From Natrinema versiforme (GTDB taxonomy: Archaea > Halobacteriota > Halobacteria > Halobacteriales > Natrialbaceae): a DNA stretch of 64,000 bases. A program made the position numbers and the translations under genes. The DNA lies in contig NZ_CP040331.1 of NCBI RefSeq assembly GCF_005576615.1, positions 124,001 to 188,000 on the forward strand, given 5' to 3'. Every line of letters starts with the position of its first letter. Position 1 is the first letter of the stretch. Positions 35,469 to 43,562 of the stretch are shown here, in pieces. The notes under the pieces are model-generated. The model was not told the origin of the DNA, did not search any database, and worked only from the letters and a program-made list of their open reading frames with translations.

Positions 35469-36617
35469 CTAGGCCGCGCAGTTATTTGGCCCTAACTCGA
35501 GTTCCGTCGCCTCGGACTCGTCCTCAGGTGGCTCCGAACCCGTGTTGATCTCGATCACGCGCTCGTAGTTCGGTGGCTTGTCGGGCGCATTGTCGACCAA
35601 TCGGTCCACGAACTCGTCCTCGTCCAGTCCCAGCAGGTCGAGGTCGTCGCGGAGGTCACCTAGTCGAGCGCTGATCAGTTCGCCAGGCGAGCCGACCTCG
35701 TATTGGTTGTCCTCCGTGACCGACACGTGGCCCGGAAGGATCCGCGTCTCCTCCGGTAACTCGAGGATGGTGTCGTGAATCGATTCGTATAGCAGTTCGG
35801 CGCCGCTTGCCGCATCTTCATCGCCGAACTGAAGCTCCGTCCGTCCGACGGACTCGACGAACAGCGTGTCGCCGGTCAGCAGCGCCTCGCCATCGACGAG
35901 ATAGTTGACCATCTCGGTCGTGTGCCCTGGCGTATGTAGCGTTTCGATCTCGATCCCGCCGAGTTCGATCGTCTCGCCGTCGGTGAGGGGTTCGTAGTCG
36001 TACTCGACGCCCCGCTCGCTCGCGTGTTCTCCAAGATGGTAGGGGACGTCCAGCTCCGCCGCCAGTTTCGGTCCGCCCGAGATGTGGTCGGCGTGGACGT
36101 GAGTGTCGAGGACGCGCTCGATCGTGAGTCCGGCCTCCTCGGCGACGATCTTGAACTGATCTGTTTGTCTGGTCGGATCGATGACGACCGCCGATTCGCT
36201 ACGTTTCGATCCGACGATGTAACCGAGACAACCCTTTGCCCGTCGCTGCAGTTGAAGGATAACGAGGTCGTCGTTTTCGGTCTCGACAGGAACGACCTCG
36301 TAGACTTTGCTCCAATCCTCCATACCGCCCTTCACGACGGACACGTCGTCGTAGCCGTGTTGCTCGAGTTCGAAGCTGAACGGCGTCGATGTAAGCCCCT
36401 TTCCACAGATCGCGACTACTGTATCTCCGTCTTTGGCCTCCTCAACGCGCTCGAGTTCCTCGTCCCCGAACTCGTTGCCCGGACCGAACGGGATGTTCTC
36501 GGCGCCGTGAATACGCCAGCCTTCGTAACTATCTTCAGGGCGCGTATCGACGAGCGTGAACGACTCGTTTGAGTCAATCATATCCGCGAGCCGTTCAGGG
36601 GAAATTTGGTTCACCAT
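35469..36617 (-). CDS. Rhodanese-persulfide dioxygenase-like fusion
   Basis: About 382 residues. The N-terminal rhodanese domain (about 1-110) has the catalytic Cys71 in ICGKGLTS. The C-terminal metallo-beta-lactamase domain has THVHADHISGG (about 172-182), GHTTEMVNYLV and TGDTLFVESVGRTELQ, a layout typical of ETHE1-type persulfide dioxygenases and BlhA/glyoxalase II relatives. Such proteins oxidise persulfide sulfur to sulfite or pass sulfane sulfur between thiols. The start is ATG 36617 (MVNQISPERL). CAATACTAT lies at 36631-36639. It sits 70 bp downstream of the SoxB-like gene on the same strand, so co-expression is likely. Confidence 0.92.
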   Translation of the reverse strand: MVNQISPERLADMIDSNESFTLVDTRPEDSYEGWRIHGAENIPFGPGNEFGDEELERVEEAKDGDTVVAICGKGLTSTPFSFELEQHGYDDVSVVKGGMEDWSKVYEVVPVETENDDLVILQLQRRAKGCLGYIVGSKRSESAVVIDPTRQTDQFKIVAEEAGLTIERVLDTHVHADHISGGPKLAAELDVPYHLGEHASERGVEYDYEPLTDGETIELGGIEIETLHTPGHTTEMVNYLVDGEALLTGDTLFVESVGRTELQFGDEDAASGAELLYESIHDTILELPEETRILPGHVSVTEDNQYEVGSPGELISARLGDLRDDLDLLGLDEDEFVDRLVDNAPDKPPNYERVIEINTGSEPPEDESEATELELGPNNCAA

Positions 36618-36630
36618 TGGAATCACCTTA

Positions 36631-36639
36631 CAATACTAT
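36631..36639. promoter_or_regulatory. CAATACTAT motif upstream of the rhodanese-dioxygenase gene
   Basis: This exact 9-mer, in TTA-CAATACTAT-CTGG context, is one of four in the window. All four lie upstream of sulfur or thiol genes. It lies 14-22 bp before the ATG at 36617. Confidence 0.35.
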
Positions 36640-36687
36640 CTGGTGCGAGGCCGCCGATAGTTCTCATCCCTGCATAGGCATCCTCGG

Positions 36688-38481
36688 CTACCGGTATGGA
36701 TTTCGTCCGCTCTCGGGGAAGCGGGTCCTGGTTGGGATTAACCGCGTCTCGCAGTACTCATCTCCGCCGGCGTAATCAACACCCGGTTGGACGTACGGGT
36801 ATGGTCCGTCAGCGGGCGTATTCTGGACCCATCCGCCGTTGTCGGGCGTCTGGACGAGCGTCGTCTCCTCGTAATCGATCGGCGAGTAGTCCTCGAGGTA
36901 GTCGACGACAACGTCAACCGGAACGATGCCGTCTTCAATGTCGATATCTTGGAACGGGAAGCCGCAGTTTCCGAGATCACGTTCGGGATCACCGGGACGG
37001 GTAAACGTCGCGATCGAGTAGCGCGCTTCGGGATCGATCGGTTCCCCGTCGACGACGAGATCGACGAGTCTGCGTTCGCGTTTCGCGGTCGGATCGATGA
37101 TCACCTCCACGTTCGAAGAGTAGTTCCGGACACGACCGTCCTCTTGCTCGTAAACGTACGGTGTGAAGTTGTCAGTGAGGAACGCCTCCATGTGGTTCAG
37201 CAGCTGCTGACCGTACGCTTCGCCGCGGGCCACTGGTGCGGTCATCGGAAACGCTTGATATAGGTGCTCGAGCGTTATCTCGCCGGCGGGAACTGCTGGA
37301 CCGTAACGGAAGCCGTGGGTGACCGCTAATTCGGTGCCGAAGTACGTTCGTAGTGCGTCGGCGAACAGCGCGTTCCAGTCGCTCTCGAGGAACGATTGTC
37401 GATCGAGCGACGCCTCCGTCCTCCCGACGACTGTGTCCAGCGGCCGCTCGAGGGTTCCGTCCCCTCGCTCGTAGGAAGTTTCGTCGTCGAAGAACGGCGA
37501 TCGAATATCCGCAACCGTCCGTTCGGCCATCGGTGCCGGGTCGGATGTGTAGTCGTGGTCTTCGGCGAGACAATAGAGGATGTGGCGAAATGCGACGCCG
37601 TCGTCATCGATGTGGAGGTCCACGCGTCCAAGTCCGTCGCCCGTTCCTGATTCGACGACGAGCGTCTCCGTCTTATCGATCAGGATCGGATCGTGAGTGT
37701 ACTCGTGAGTATGCGCACTGAACAGAACATCGATACTCTCGATGTCCTTCGCCGCTTGGACGGCCCACGGCAGTCCGATCTCGGTGACCGCGAGGACGAC
37801 ATCGGCACCCTCGTTGCGTACGGATTCTGCGGCTTCCTCGAGCAACGCTGGGTGTTTTCCGAACCGGTACTTTCCCTCATGGAACGCCGGCGCCATACGG
37901 TCGACGTAGACGTTCGTCATCCCGACGATTCCGACGTCGACGCCGTTCGCACGTTCAATCGTGTAGGGGTCGAACAGCAACCCGTCCGCATCTGGCCCGT
38001 AGAGGTTGTTCGCTAACACCTGCGCCTCGAGTTCGTCCATCAGGTTCCGCAGGTTCCTGTCCTCGGCGGCCTCGTTCCCAAAGTCCCAGTTCCCCGGAAC
38101 GTACACGTCCGGATCGACGTGCTCGGTTATCGGTTCTAGCATCGCCCTGCCCTTCGTGTACGTCGTCACCGCGGTGCCGTGGAACGTGTCGCCGCTCATC
38201 AGCGTAAGCGTCTCATCGGTAGCCGAGCGGATCTCTTTGAGTTTGCCGGCTAACAGCGGGATCCCGCCGCCGCGCCGGAGGATCCGGTCGTTGCCACCGA
38301 AGTCGAAATCGGGGCTCGATTCGGGATTATCGTAGTAGACGTGATATTCGGGAACGAGCTGGCCGTGCAGGTCGCTGACGTGGAGACAGACTACGTCCGG
38401 TACTTGTCCCTGATCGCGGTCAGCCGCGTCCGATCCGTCGAGCCGTTTCCACTCCTTCATGTATTCCGTGTCGAGATCCAT
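36688..38481 (-). CDS. SoxB/5'-nucleotidase-like metallohydrolase
   Basis: About 597 residues in two domains. A dinuclear metallophosphatase domain has HVSDLHGQL, MSGDTFHG, PGNWDFG and SAHTHEYTH. A C-terminal substrate domain follows (THGFRYGPAVPAGEITLEHLY, IDPEARYSIATF). In the metal site the usual GNHE reads GNWD. As I recall, such a His-to-other change is seen in SoxB thiosulfohydrolases, and the adjacent sulfur genes agree with that role. No signal peptide is seen, unlike canonical periplasmic SoxB, so a cytosolic nucleotidase remains possible. It is 42 bp from the aminotransferase gene upstream. Confidence 0.88.
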   Translation of the reverse strand: MDLDTEYMKEWKRLDGSDAADRDQGQVPDVVCLHVSDLHGQLVPEYHVYYDNPESSPDFDFGGNDRILRRGGGIPLLAGKLKEIRSATDETLTLMSGDTFHGTAVTTYTKGRAMLEPITEHVDPDVYVPGNWDFGNEAAEDRNLRNLMDELEAQVLANNLYGPDADGLLFDPYTIERANGVDVGIVGMTNVYVDRMAPAFHEGKYRFGKHPALLEEAAESVRNEGADVVLAVTEIGLPWAVQAAKDIESIDVLFSAHTHEYTHDPILIDKTETLVVESGTGDGLGRVDLHIDDDGVAFRHILYCLAEDHDYTSDPAPMAERTVADIRSPFFDDETSYERGDGTLERPLDTVVGRTEASLDRQSFLESDWNALFADALRTYFGTELAVTHGFRYGPAVPAGEITLEHLYQAFPMTAPVARGEAYGQQLLNHMEAFLTDNFTPYVYEQEDGRVRNYSSNVEVIIDPTAKRERRLVDLVVDGEPIDPEARYSIATFTRPGDPERDLGNCGFPFQDIDIEDGIVPVDVVVDYLEDYSPIDYEETTLVQTPDNGGWVQNTPADGPYPYVQPGVDYAGGDEYCETRLIPTRTRFPESGRNPYR

Positions 38482-38523
38482 GCGATGCTCTTTCACCACC
38501 TACGAGAGCATGTACTCAAGCCG

Positions 38524-39681
38524 TTACCCTGCATTGTGCTCCCGCGATTCCCACTCTTGCTCCAGTCCGTCGAGCAGTCGATCGATGTCGTTTGCAGTAT
38601 TGACTGCGTGGACGGACGCTCGAACGGCGGTCGGAGATGGCAGTGCTCGAACGACGATCCCGTCGGCAGCCAGCCGTTCGACCGTCGTCGCCGGATCGTC
38701 AACATCGATGGTCACGAGCCCCGACTCCGGCACTGAGGGGCTGAGAAGACGGTCAACGGGGACACCGTCTACTAGTCGACCGGCGAGACGGCGGACGCGG
38801 TCTTCGATCTGGTCGATCCCGACTTCATCGATCACGTTGATTGCTTCCCGGAGCGCGACGTGGGGTGCCGGGTTCGCTGACCCAACTTCGAACCGACGTG
38901 CGCCGGCTGCGTACTTGTAGGGATCGTCGGATGGCGTCTCGACGCTTCGATAGCCGACCGTTCGCGGCTCGAAACCCTCAGCGACGTCACGGTCGACGTA
39001 GAGGAAGCCGCCGCCCCACAGCCCGAGCAGCCACTTATGGCCGGCAGCAGCGACCGCATCAGCACCCCACTCCGCGACGTTCATTGGTAGTTGTCCGGGG
39101 ACCTGTACGGCGTCGACGAGCGCAAGCGCACCAGCGTCGTGGGCGATATCAACCAGTTTCCCTACCGGAAGCTGCGTCCCGTGGGTCCACGTGACCGCGC
39201 TGAAGCAGGCGACTCTGGCATCCGTGACGGCCTCGGCGAAACGCTCGAGATCGATGCGGCCGTCCTCGGTCTCGACGATTCGAACCTCGACGCCTTCCCG
39301 CTCGAGGCGTTGCCACGGGAGGATTCCGGCGGGATGCTCGAGGTCCGTCCGCACGACGATGTCGCCGGGCTGCCAGTCGATCGCGTTGGCGACGGCGTTG
39401 ATCCCAGCCGTCGTACTCTCGGTGAGCGCGATCTCGTCCGGGTTGGCGCCGACAAACGACCCGACCCGCTCTCGAGTCCGGTCAAACGCTCGGAACGCCG
39501 TCTCGTAGGGGTGGTCGCCAACCGGTGACTCGTACTCGTGCTCGCGGACGAACTCGTCGGCGGCATCGACGACATATTTCGGACTTGGACCGTGAGCGCC
39601 GAAGTTGAGATAGGTTCCCTCCTGTAAGGCAGGGATATCCGCCCTGAACTCGGTCGGCGTCATCGTCGGACTCGATTGCAT
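38524..39681 (-). CDS. Class V aminotransferase, cysteine desulfurase-like without the catalytic Cys
   Basis: A 385-residue PLP enzyme from ATG 39681 (or 39663, MTPTEFRADIPAL). Fold-type I motifs are clear: LTESTTAGINAVA, DLEHPAGILPWQ, WTHGTQLPVGK, ALVDAVQVPG and the PLP lysine in AAAGHKWLLG. Near the C-terminus, where SufS or CsdA have RxGHxCA, this protein reads VVRALPSPTAVRASVHA, so the sulfur-transferring Cys is missing. It may act as an epimerase, lyase or cysteine sulfinate-type enzyme. It heads a likely operon with the SoxB-like and rhodanese-dioxygenase genes. Confidence 0.9.
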   Translation of the reverse strand: MQSSPTMTPTEFRADIPALQEGTYLNFGAHGPSPKYVVDAADEFVREHEYESPVGDHPYETAFRAFDRTRERVGSFVGANPDEIALTESTTAGINAVANAIDWQPGDIVVRTDLEHPAGILPWQRLEREGVEVRIVETEDGRIDLERFAEAVTDARVACFSAVTWTHGTQLPVGKLVDIAHDAGALALVDAVQVPGQLPMNVAEWGADAVAAAGHKWLLGLWGGGFLYVDRDVAEGFEPRTVGYRSVETPSDDPYKYAAGARRFEVGSANPAPHVALREAINVIDEVGIDQIEDRVRRLAGRLVDGVPVDRLLSPSVPESGLVTIDVDDPATTVERLAADGIVVRALPSPTAVRASVHAVNTANDIDRLLDGLEQEWESREHNAG

Positions 39682-39936
39682 ACGGTATCTTACGAACGCA
39701 GTAGATAATATTCTTGGGTTTACTATGAAATACTGAGAGCAGTCGCCGTGAACGAGCAATTCACCGACGAGTAACGGGGGTTGCAAGAAACCGGTCCCCA
39801 GCCCCATCTCGAACACTTCGTTCATCCGGAGAACCGTTCCTGGCGATTCGGCAACAACTATCGTGACCACTGAACGTTATTGCACACCTGATCGGAGGCG
39901 ACAGTATTATATTATATTGGGACTATAGTACAATAC

Positions 39937-40290
39937 ATGTCTGAACTAGGAGGCGACGACACTGGGGAACAATTGGGAATCGTACTCGAAACCAGCGACC
40001 CCGAACGCGCGTGGAACGCCTTTCGTCTTGGAATCACCGCACTAGAGAACGGAAACGACGTGTCAGTGTTCCTGCTCGGCGACGGTGTCGAAGCCGAGGA
40101 GATCACGGACGATCAGTTCGACGTACGGAATCGAATGGAGGAGTTTGACGAGGCCGGCGGGGAGTTGCTGGCCTGTGGCACCTGTCTGGACATCCGAAAC
40201 AGCGATGGGAGCGAGGTCTGCCCAATCTCGACGATGAACGATCTCCTTGAGGTCGTGACGACTGCCGATCGAGTGCTGACGATCGGATAG
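39937..40290 (+). CDS. DsrE-family sulfur-relay protein
   Basis: A 117-residue DsrE/F-like protein with the flavodoxin-like core LGIVLETSDPERAWNAFRLGITALENGNDVSVFLLGDGV split across its first strands. A Cys pair (CGTC, near residue 80) and a third Cys in GSEVCPISTMNDLLE follow. Family members carry persulfide sulfur on the conserved Cys toward acceptors. A strong AT-rich TATATTATATTG-type TATA region lies 17-32 bp before the ATG, so the message is probably leaderless. It is divergent from the aminotransferase operon. Confidence 0.87.
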   Translation: MSELGGDDTGEQLGIVLETSDPERAWNAFRLGITALENGNDVSVFLLGDGVEAEEITDDQFDVRNRMEEFDEAGGELLACGTCLDIRNSDGSEVCPISTMNDLLEVVTTADRVLTIG

Positions 40291-40339
40291 TGATCGGTTC
40301 CGGATACCCTGCACAGCGGAGCGCTCGAGCGTCGGAGTG

Positions 40340-40864
40340 CTATCCGGATGGATCCATCCTGTCGACTGCAGACGCCCATACTTCGGGCAGGCGCGCGTAC
40401 ACCATCGCGTTCCCGATGAGCGCGTCGACGGTCGTGTACTCGTCGACCGCGTGGACGGTATCCGTCGCGAGCGCGAACTCTACCGTCGGAACGCCGGCGT
40501 TTCGAAGTGTCTTCGCGTCGCCGCCGCCGGTCGCGACGAGGAGGTCGTCGTAGGGCTGTTCGTCCGTCTCGTCGCAGGTCTCGACCGTCACCGTCTGCGC
40601 GTCGAGATCGATACCGACGACCTCTGCGCTCATTCGCAGGTCGACATCCCGTCCCTCCCGGAACTCCTCGGGCGTCACGGTAACGAGGTCGTCCAGGTCG
40701 TCCACCGCGCCCTTCACGTAGTAGGGCATCCCGCAGGCGGCGTAGGAGACCCACTCCCCTTTCTCGAAGACGATCACCTCCCGCTCGGGATCCTCGCGTT
40801 TCGCCTTGCTCGCGGCGCTCATTCCCGCGGCGTCACCGCCGATAACGACGAATGTCTCAGTCAT
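40340..40864 (-). pseudogene. Truncated CoA-disulfide reductase-like flavoprotein
   Basis: Residues 1-115 are a normal N-terminal half of a CoA-disulfide/persulfide reductase: FVVIGGDAAGMSAASKAKR (FAD), and the single active Cys in SYAACGMPYYV. After LLVATGG the sequence jumps to NAGVPT, DTVHAVDEYTTVDA, which resembles the far C-terminal FAD region, and then ends after 174 residues. The NAD-binding and dimerisation domains are absent, while the family is 430-560 long. An internal deletion is the simplest explanation. The promoter keeps a CAATACTAT motif, so a shortened product may still be made. Confidence 0.68.
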
Positions 40865-40909
40865 ACGTGAGGAATAGGACGGTAGCGCCTAAGGTATTTC
40901 TGTATATAC

Positions 40910-40918
40910 CCAATACTA
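40910..40918. promoter_or_regulatory. CAATACTAT motif upstream of the CoA-disulfide reductase remnant
   Basis: The 12-base word CCCAATACTATA here is repeated exactly at 41560-41571. It lies 46-54 bp upstream of the ATG at 40864, just beyond a TATA-like AAATACCTTA on the reverse strand. Confidence 0.4.
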
Positions 40919-41039
40919 TACAAACTAATACAGATATTGCTTCGATAGCATCTCTCGTCACGAGTCTCTGTTCGACGAGTTCGGTACGGTCTCCAATGTC
41001 ACGATCAGTGTGGAAGCGTCCACCGCTTGCGTCGATGGA

Positions 41040-41306
41040 TTACTCGAGGTCAGCGTTTCGCTCCACACTCGGGGACCGCTGCGCTTCCCGGTCCGCGTCA
41101 CGGGCCGAACACGAACAGTTCGAGCGCACTCGGATCAGTAGCGCGATGACGCCGAGCACTGCGAAGATCACCGCTCCCTGTACGACTCCAGCGATCATTC
41201 CGACTGACGTCCCGCCGGCGATGGCGGCGGTCCCCGGTCCGATACAACAGAGGCTCGCGAGCCCTGCCAGCCCGAGCAGCGATTGACTGGAAACGTCCGA
41301 ACTCAT
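41040..41306 (-). CDS. Small cysteine-containing membrane protein (88 aa)
   Basis: From ATG 41306 (MSSDVSSQSLLGLAGLASLCC) the protein has two helices with a Cys-Cys pair in the first (LASLCCIGPG) and CSCS after the second, then a charged tail. The Cys-Cys in helix one recalls MerT-like metal transporters, though the protein is shorter and has no third helix. It lies between thiol genes. A metal- or thiol-handling role is inference only. Confidence 0.65.
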   Translation of the reverse strand: MSSDVSSQSLLGLAGLASLCCIGPGTAAIAGGTSVGMIAGVVQGAVIFAVLGVIALLIRVRSNCSCSARDADREAQRSPSVERNADLE

Positions 41307-41561
41307 ACGTGAATTTGAGGACAGAAGGGAATATGTGTTCGGTCGATTTTCCGAGTCAGCGATTGCGGTCTCAAACTGACCGCCCGCCCGATATCCCTCT
41401 GCTACGTGCCCACTCGCTTGTCGAACGATGCAGGAGGCTCCTACACGCGATTCGTCCGCCCGGTTTTCGCTGGAGCAGCGCACGGTAGTGTACTCCCACG
41501 AATCGACGGTTGTCCCGTAACGGTCGACGGTGGAACCCAGAACTGATTTTTGTGGTGAGCC

Positions 41562-41570
41562 CAATACTAT
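41562..41570. promoter_or_regulatory. CAATACTAT motif before the second DUF302 gene
   Basis: CCCAATACTATA, identical to the site at 40.9 kb, sits between a TATA-like GATTTTTG (about 41545) and the ATG at 41577. That position would suit a repressor. Confidence 0.4.
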
Positions 41571-41576
41571 ACACGA

Positions 41577-42017
41577 ATGACGCTACCAATCGATCCCAGT
41601 CAAATCGATCCGGACGACATCGGTGCGAAACAGACGACCCTCGAGATGGACCACGAGGAGGCGATCGAGCGCGTCCGCGAGGTATTCACCGACGCGGGGT
41701 TCGGCGTTCCCGTCGAGTTCTCGCCGTCGGAACTGCTCAACGAGAAGGTCGATGCCGACCGCGACCCCTACTACGTCCTCGGTGCGTGTAATCCGTCGGT
41801 CGCCGACCGGGCACTCGAGGCGACCGACGGGAAACTCGGTGCGCTGTTCCCGTGTAACGTCGTCGTCTGGGAGGAAGAACCCGGTCAACAGCGCGTCTAC
41901 CACGTCTCGATCATGCGGATCGCGCGGCTCGTCGGAATAGCATCGAACGACGACGAGATGGAAGACATCGTGGCGGAGACCGGCGAACTGGTCGATACTG
42001 CGTTCGAGGACCTGTAA
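41577..42017 (+). CDS. DUF302 protein (second copy)
   Basis: A 146-residue protein with an N-terminal extension of about 20 residues rich in Asp and Pro, then the DUF302 core: REVFTDAGFGVPVEFSPSELL, YVLGACNPSVADRALEAT and LFPCNVVVWEEE. Both core cysteines match the copy at 34.9 kb. It ends two bases before a methyltransferase gene, so the two are certainly transcribed together and probably act in one pathway. Confidence 0.86.
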   Translation: MTLPIDPSQIDPDDIGAKQTTLEMDHEEAIERVREVFTDAGFGVPVEFSPSELLNEKVDADRDPYYVLGACNPSVADRALEATDGKLGALFPCNVVVWEEEPGQQRVYHVSIMRIARLVGIASNDDEMEDIVAETGELVDTAFEDL

Positions 42018-42019
42018 CC

Positions 42020-42580
42020 ATGGGATATCACACGTTCGACGCCGAGCGAGCGGACAAGTTAGAGGTGGCCGGACGGCGCTATCGGTTCGTCTCGGCCGAG
42101 GAGCTGCTGTGGGCGCTCTCGCTCTCGCCGGACGACACCGTCGCTGACCTCGGCAGTGGGACCGGCTTTTTCACCGACGACGTCGCACCACACGCCGGCG
42201 AGGTCTACGCGGTCGACGTTCAGGAGGAGATGCACGAGTACTACCGGGAGAAGGGCGTCCCGGAGAACGTCGATCTCGTGACCAGCGACGTGAGCGACCT
42301 GCCGTTCGACGACGGCGGCGTCGATGCCGCGTTCTCGACGATGACCTACCACGAGTTCTCGAGTGACGCGGCGCTGGCCGAAATTCGCCGGGTCCTCGCT
42401 GCCGACGGCCGACTCGTCGTCGTCGATTGGGCAGCCACCGGAACCGGCGAGAACGGGCCGCCGGTCGACGAGCGCTACAGCGCCGACGAGGCGGCGGACG
42501 CCCTCCGCGAGGTCGGGTTCGCCATCGAACACGAGGCCGTCCGACCGGAGACCTTCCTGCTGATCGCGACGCTCGAGTAA
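42020..42580 (+). CDS. Class I SAM-dependent methyltransferase
   Basis: A 186-residue soluble methyltransferase with motif I VADLGSGTGFFTDDVAPH, acidic YAVDVQEEM, LVTSDVSDLPFDDGGVDAAFS and MTYHEFSSDAALAEIRRVL. It resembles the membrane-anchored enzyme at 34.1 kb and shares the GTGFFT/GTGYYT theme but lacks its anchor. It is coupled to the DUF302 gene with a 2-bp gap. The substrate is unknown; UbiE/arsenite-type enzymes share this fold, but no arsenic-type Cys triad is present. Confidence 0.9.
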   Translation: MGYHTFDAERADKLEVAGRRYRFVSAEELLWALSLSPDDTVADLGSGTGFFTDDVAPHAGEVYAVDVQEEMHEYYREKGVPENVDLVTSDVSDLPFDDGGVDAAFSTMTYHEFSSDAALAEIRRVLAADGRLVVVDWAATGTGENGPPVDERYSADEAADALREVGFAIEHEAVRPETFLLIATLE

Positions 42581-42637
42581 GGGTGGAATCGGTGTCCTGA
42601 CCGGAACAGGGACGAGTATTCTTCCCTTGAAAGAGAA

Positions 42638-43363
42638 TTACGCGTCTCTGATCCGTTCGATCGCCTCGTCGAAGCGCTCGATGGGCTGTGCGCCGACGAG
42701 CGTCCCGACGGATTCGGAGTCCGGATCGAAGACGGAGAATGTCGGCGTCCCCCCAACGCCAAACGAGCGTGCTTGCTCGCTATCCGCGTTGATCTCGTCT
42801 TCGAGCGCCGATCGTCGATCGTCGAGACACGACTCGAGCGAGTCGGCGTCGACGCCGTCGACCGAGCGCGTGTACTCGAGGAGATTCTCGGCTGTGGCCC
42901 AGCCGGAGTTCTTCTCTCCCTGTTCCTCGAAGATCGCCGCATGCCAGTCCCAGTACGTCGATGGGTCGGCGTCGCGAACCTGGTCCCATACGCACTTGCC
43001 GCCGATCGCGGCCGTCATCGAGTCAGCACCGAAGTACGGCAGCGAGATGAATATGATTCGGACCGTACCCTGTTCGACGTACTTTCGAATGAGGTCGGGG
43101 AGCGTCTCCCGTTCGAACTGTTCGCAGAACGGACACTGGAAGTCCGTCCAGTAGTAGATATCGAGCGGTGCATCGGACGCACCCATAATCGGCTTCCCCT
43201 GCAATTCGACGCCGAGGTTCGATGTCTCGTCGCTCGAGTGAAACGACGGGGAGAGGTCGTGAGCTGCGTCGTCGGATCGTGTGAGATAGTAAGCACCGCC
43301 GACGCTGAGAGTTCCAACGAGACCCGTAACGAGAGCGCGACGAGACGGCTGATCGAGCGACAT
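42638..43363 (-). CDS. Exported DsbA-family thiol oxidoreductase
   Basis: A 241-residue protein with a Tat-like leader (PSRRALVTGLVGTLSVGG, residues 6-23). It then has a DsbA/thioredoxin domain with active site CPFC (about 77-80, in FQCPFCEQFERE) and cis-proline GGTPTFSVF. Extra cysteines (GGKCVW, LESCLDD) sit in the helical insertion. It probably makes or isomerises disulfides in exported proteins. The 23-bp palindrome at 43411-43433 lies about 50 bp upstream of its start. Confidence 0.92.
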   Translation of the reverse strand: MSLDQPSRRALVTGLVGTLSVGGAYYLTRSDDAAHDLSPSFHSSDETSNLGVELQGKPIMGASDAPLDIYYWTDFQCPFCEQFERETLPDLIRKYVEQGTVRIIFISLPYFGADSMTAAIGGKCVWDQVRDADPSTYWDWHAAIFEEQGEKNSGWATAENLLEYTRSVDGVDADSLESCLDDRRSALEDEINADSEQARSFGVGGTPTFSVFDPDSESVGTLVGAQPIERFDEAIERIRDA

Positions 43364-43410
43364 CGATTGTTCGCGCTCACATTTATGCTACCGGCCCTAA
43401 ACGGATCCGC

Positions 43411-43433
43411 CGATTTGCTAGGCCAGCAAATCG
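43411..43433. promoter_or_regulatory. 23-bp palindromic operator, site 1
   Basis: CGATTTGCT-AGGCC-AGCAAATCG is a perfect 9+5+9 palindrome, extended to CC/GG outside. On the reverse strand it is followed by CGGATCCGTTTAGGG and the DsbA-like gene. Sites at 45499 and 57057 have the same core. Confidence 0.75.
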
Positions 43434-43562
43434 GATCGGGATCTCGTCCGTTCCGCTCCGATTTGCCCATTCACTCGCTCGCGACGGTCCGACGATGAGC
43501 AGTGATCGAACAGCGGAAACGGTGTCGAGCGCAACGAGTGTTTCGAGCGATCGAATCCGGTA

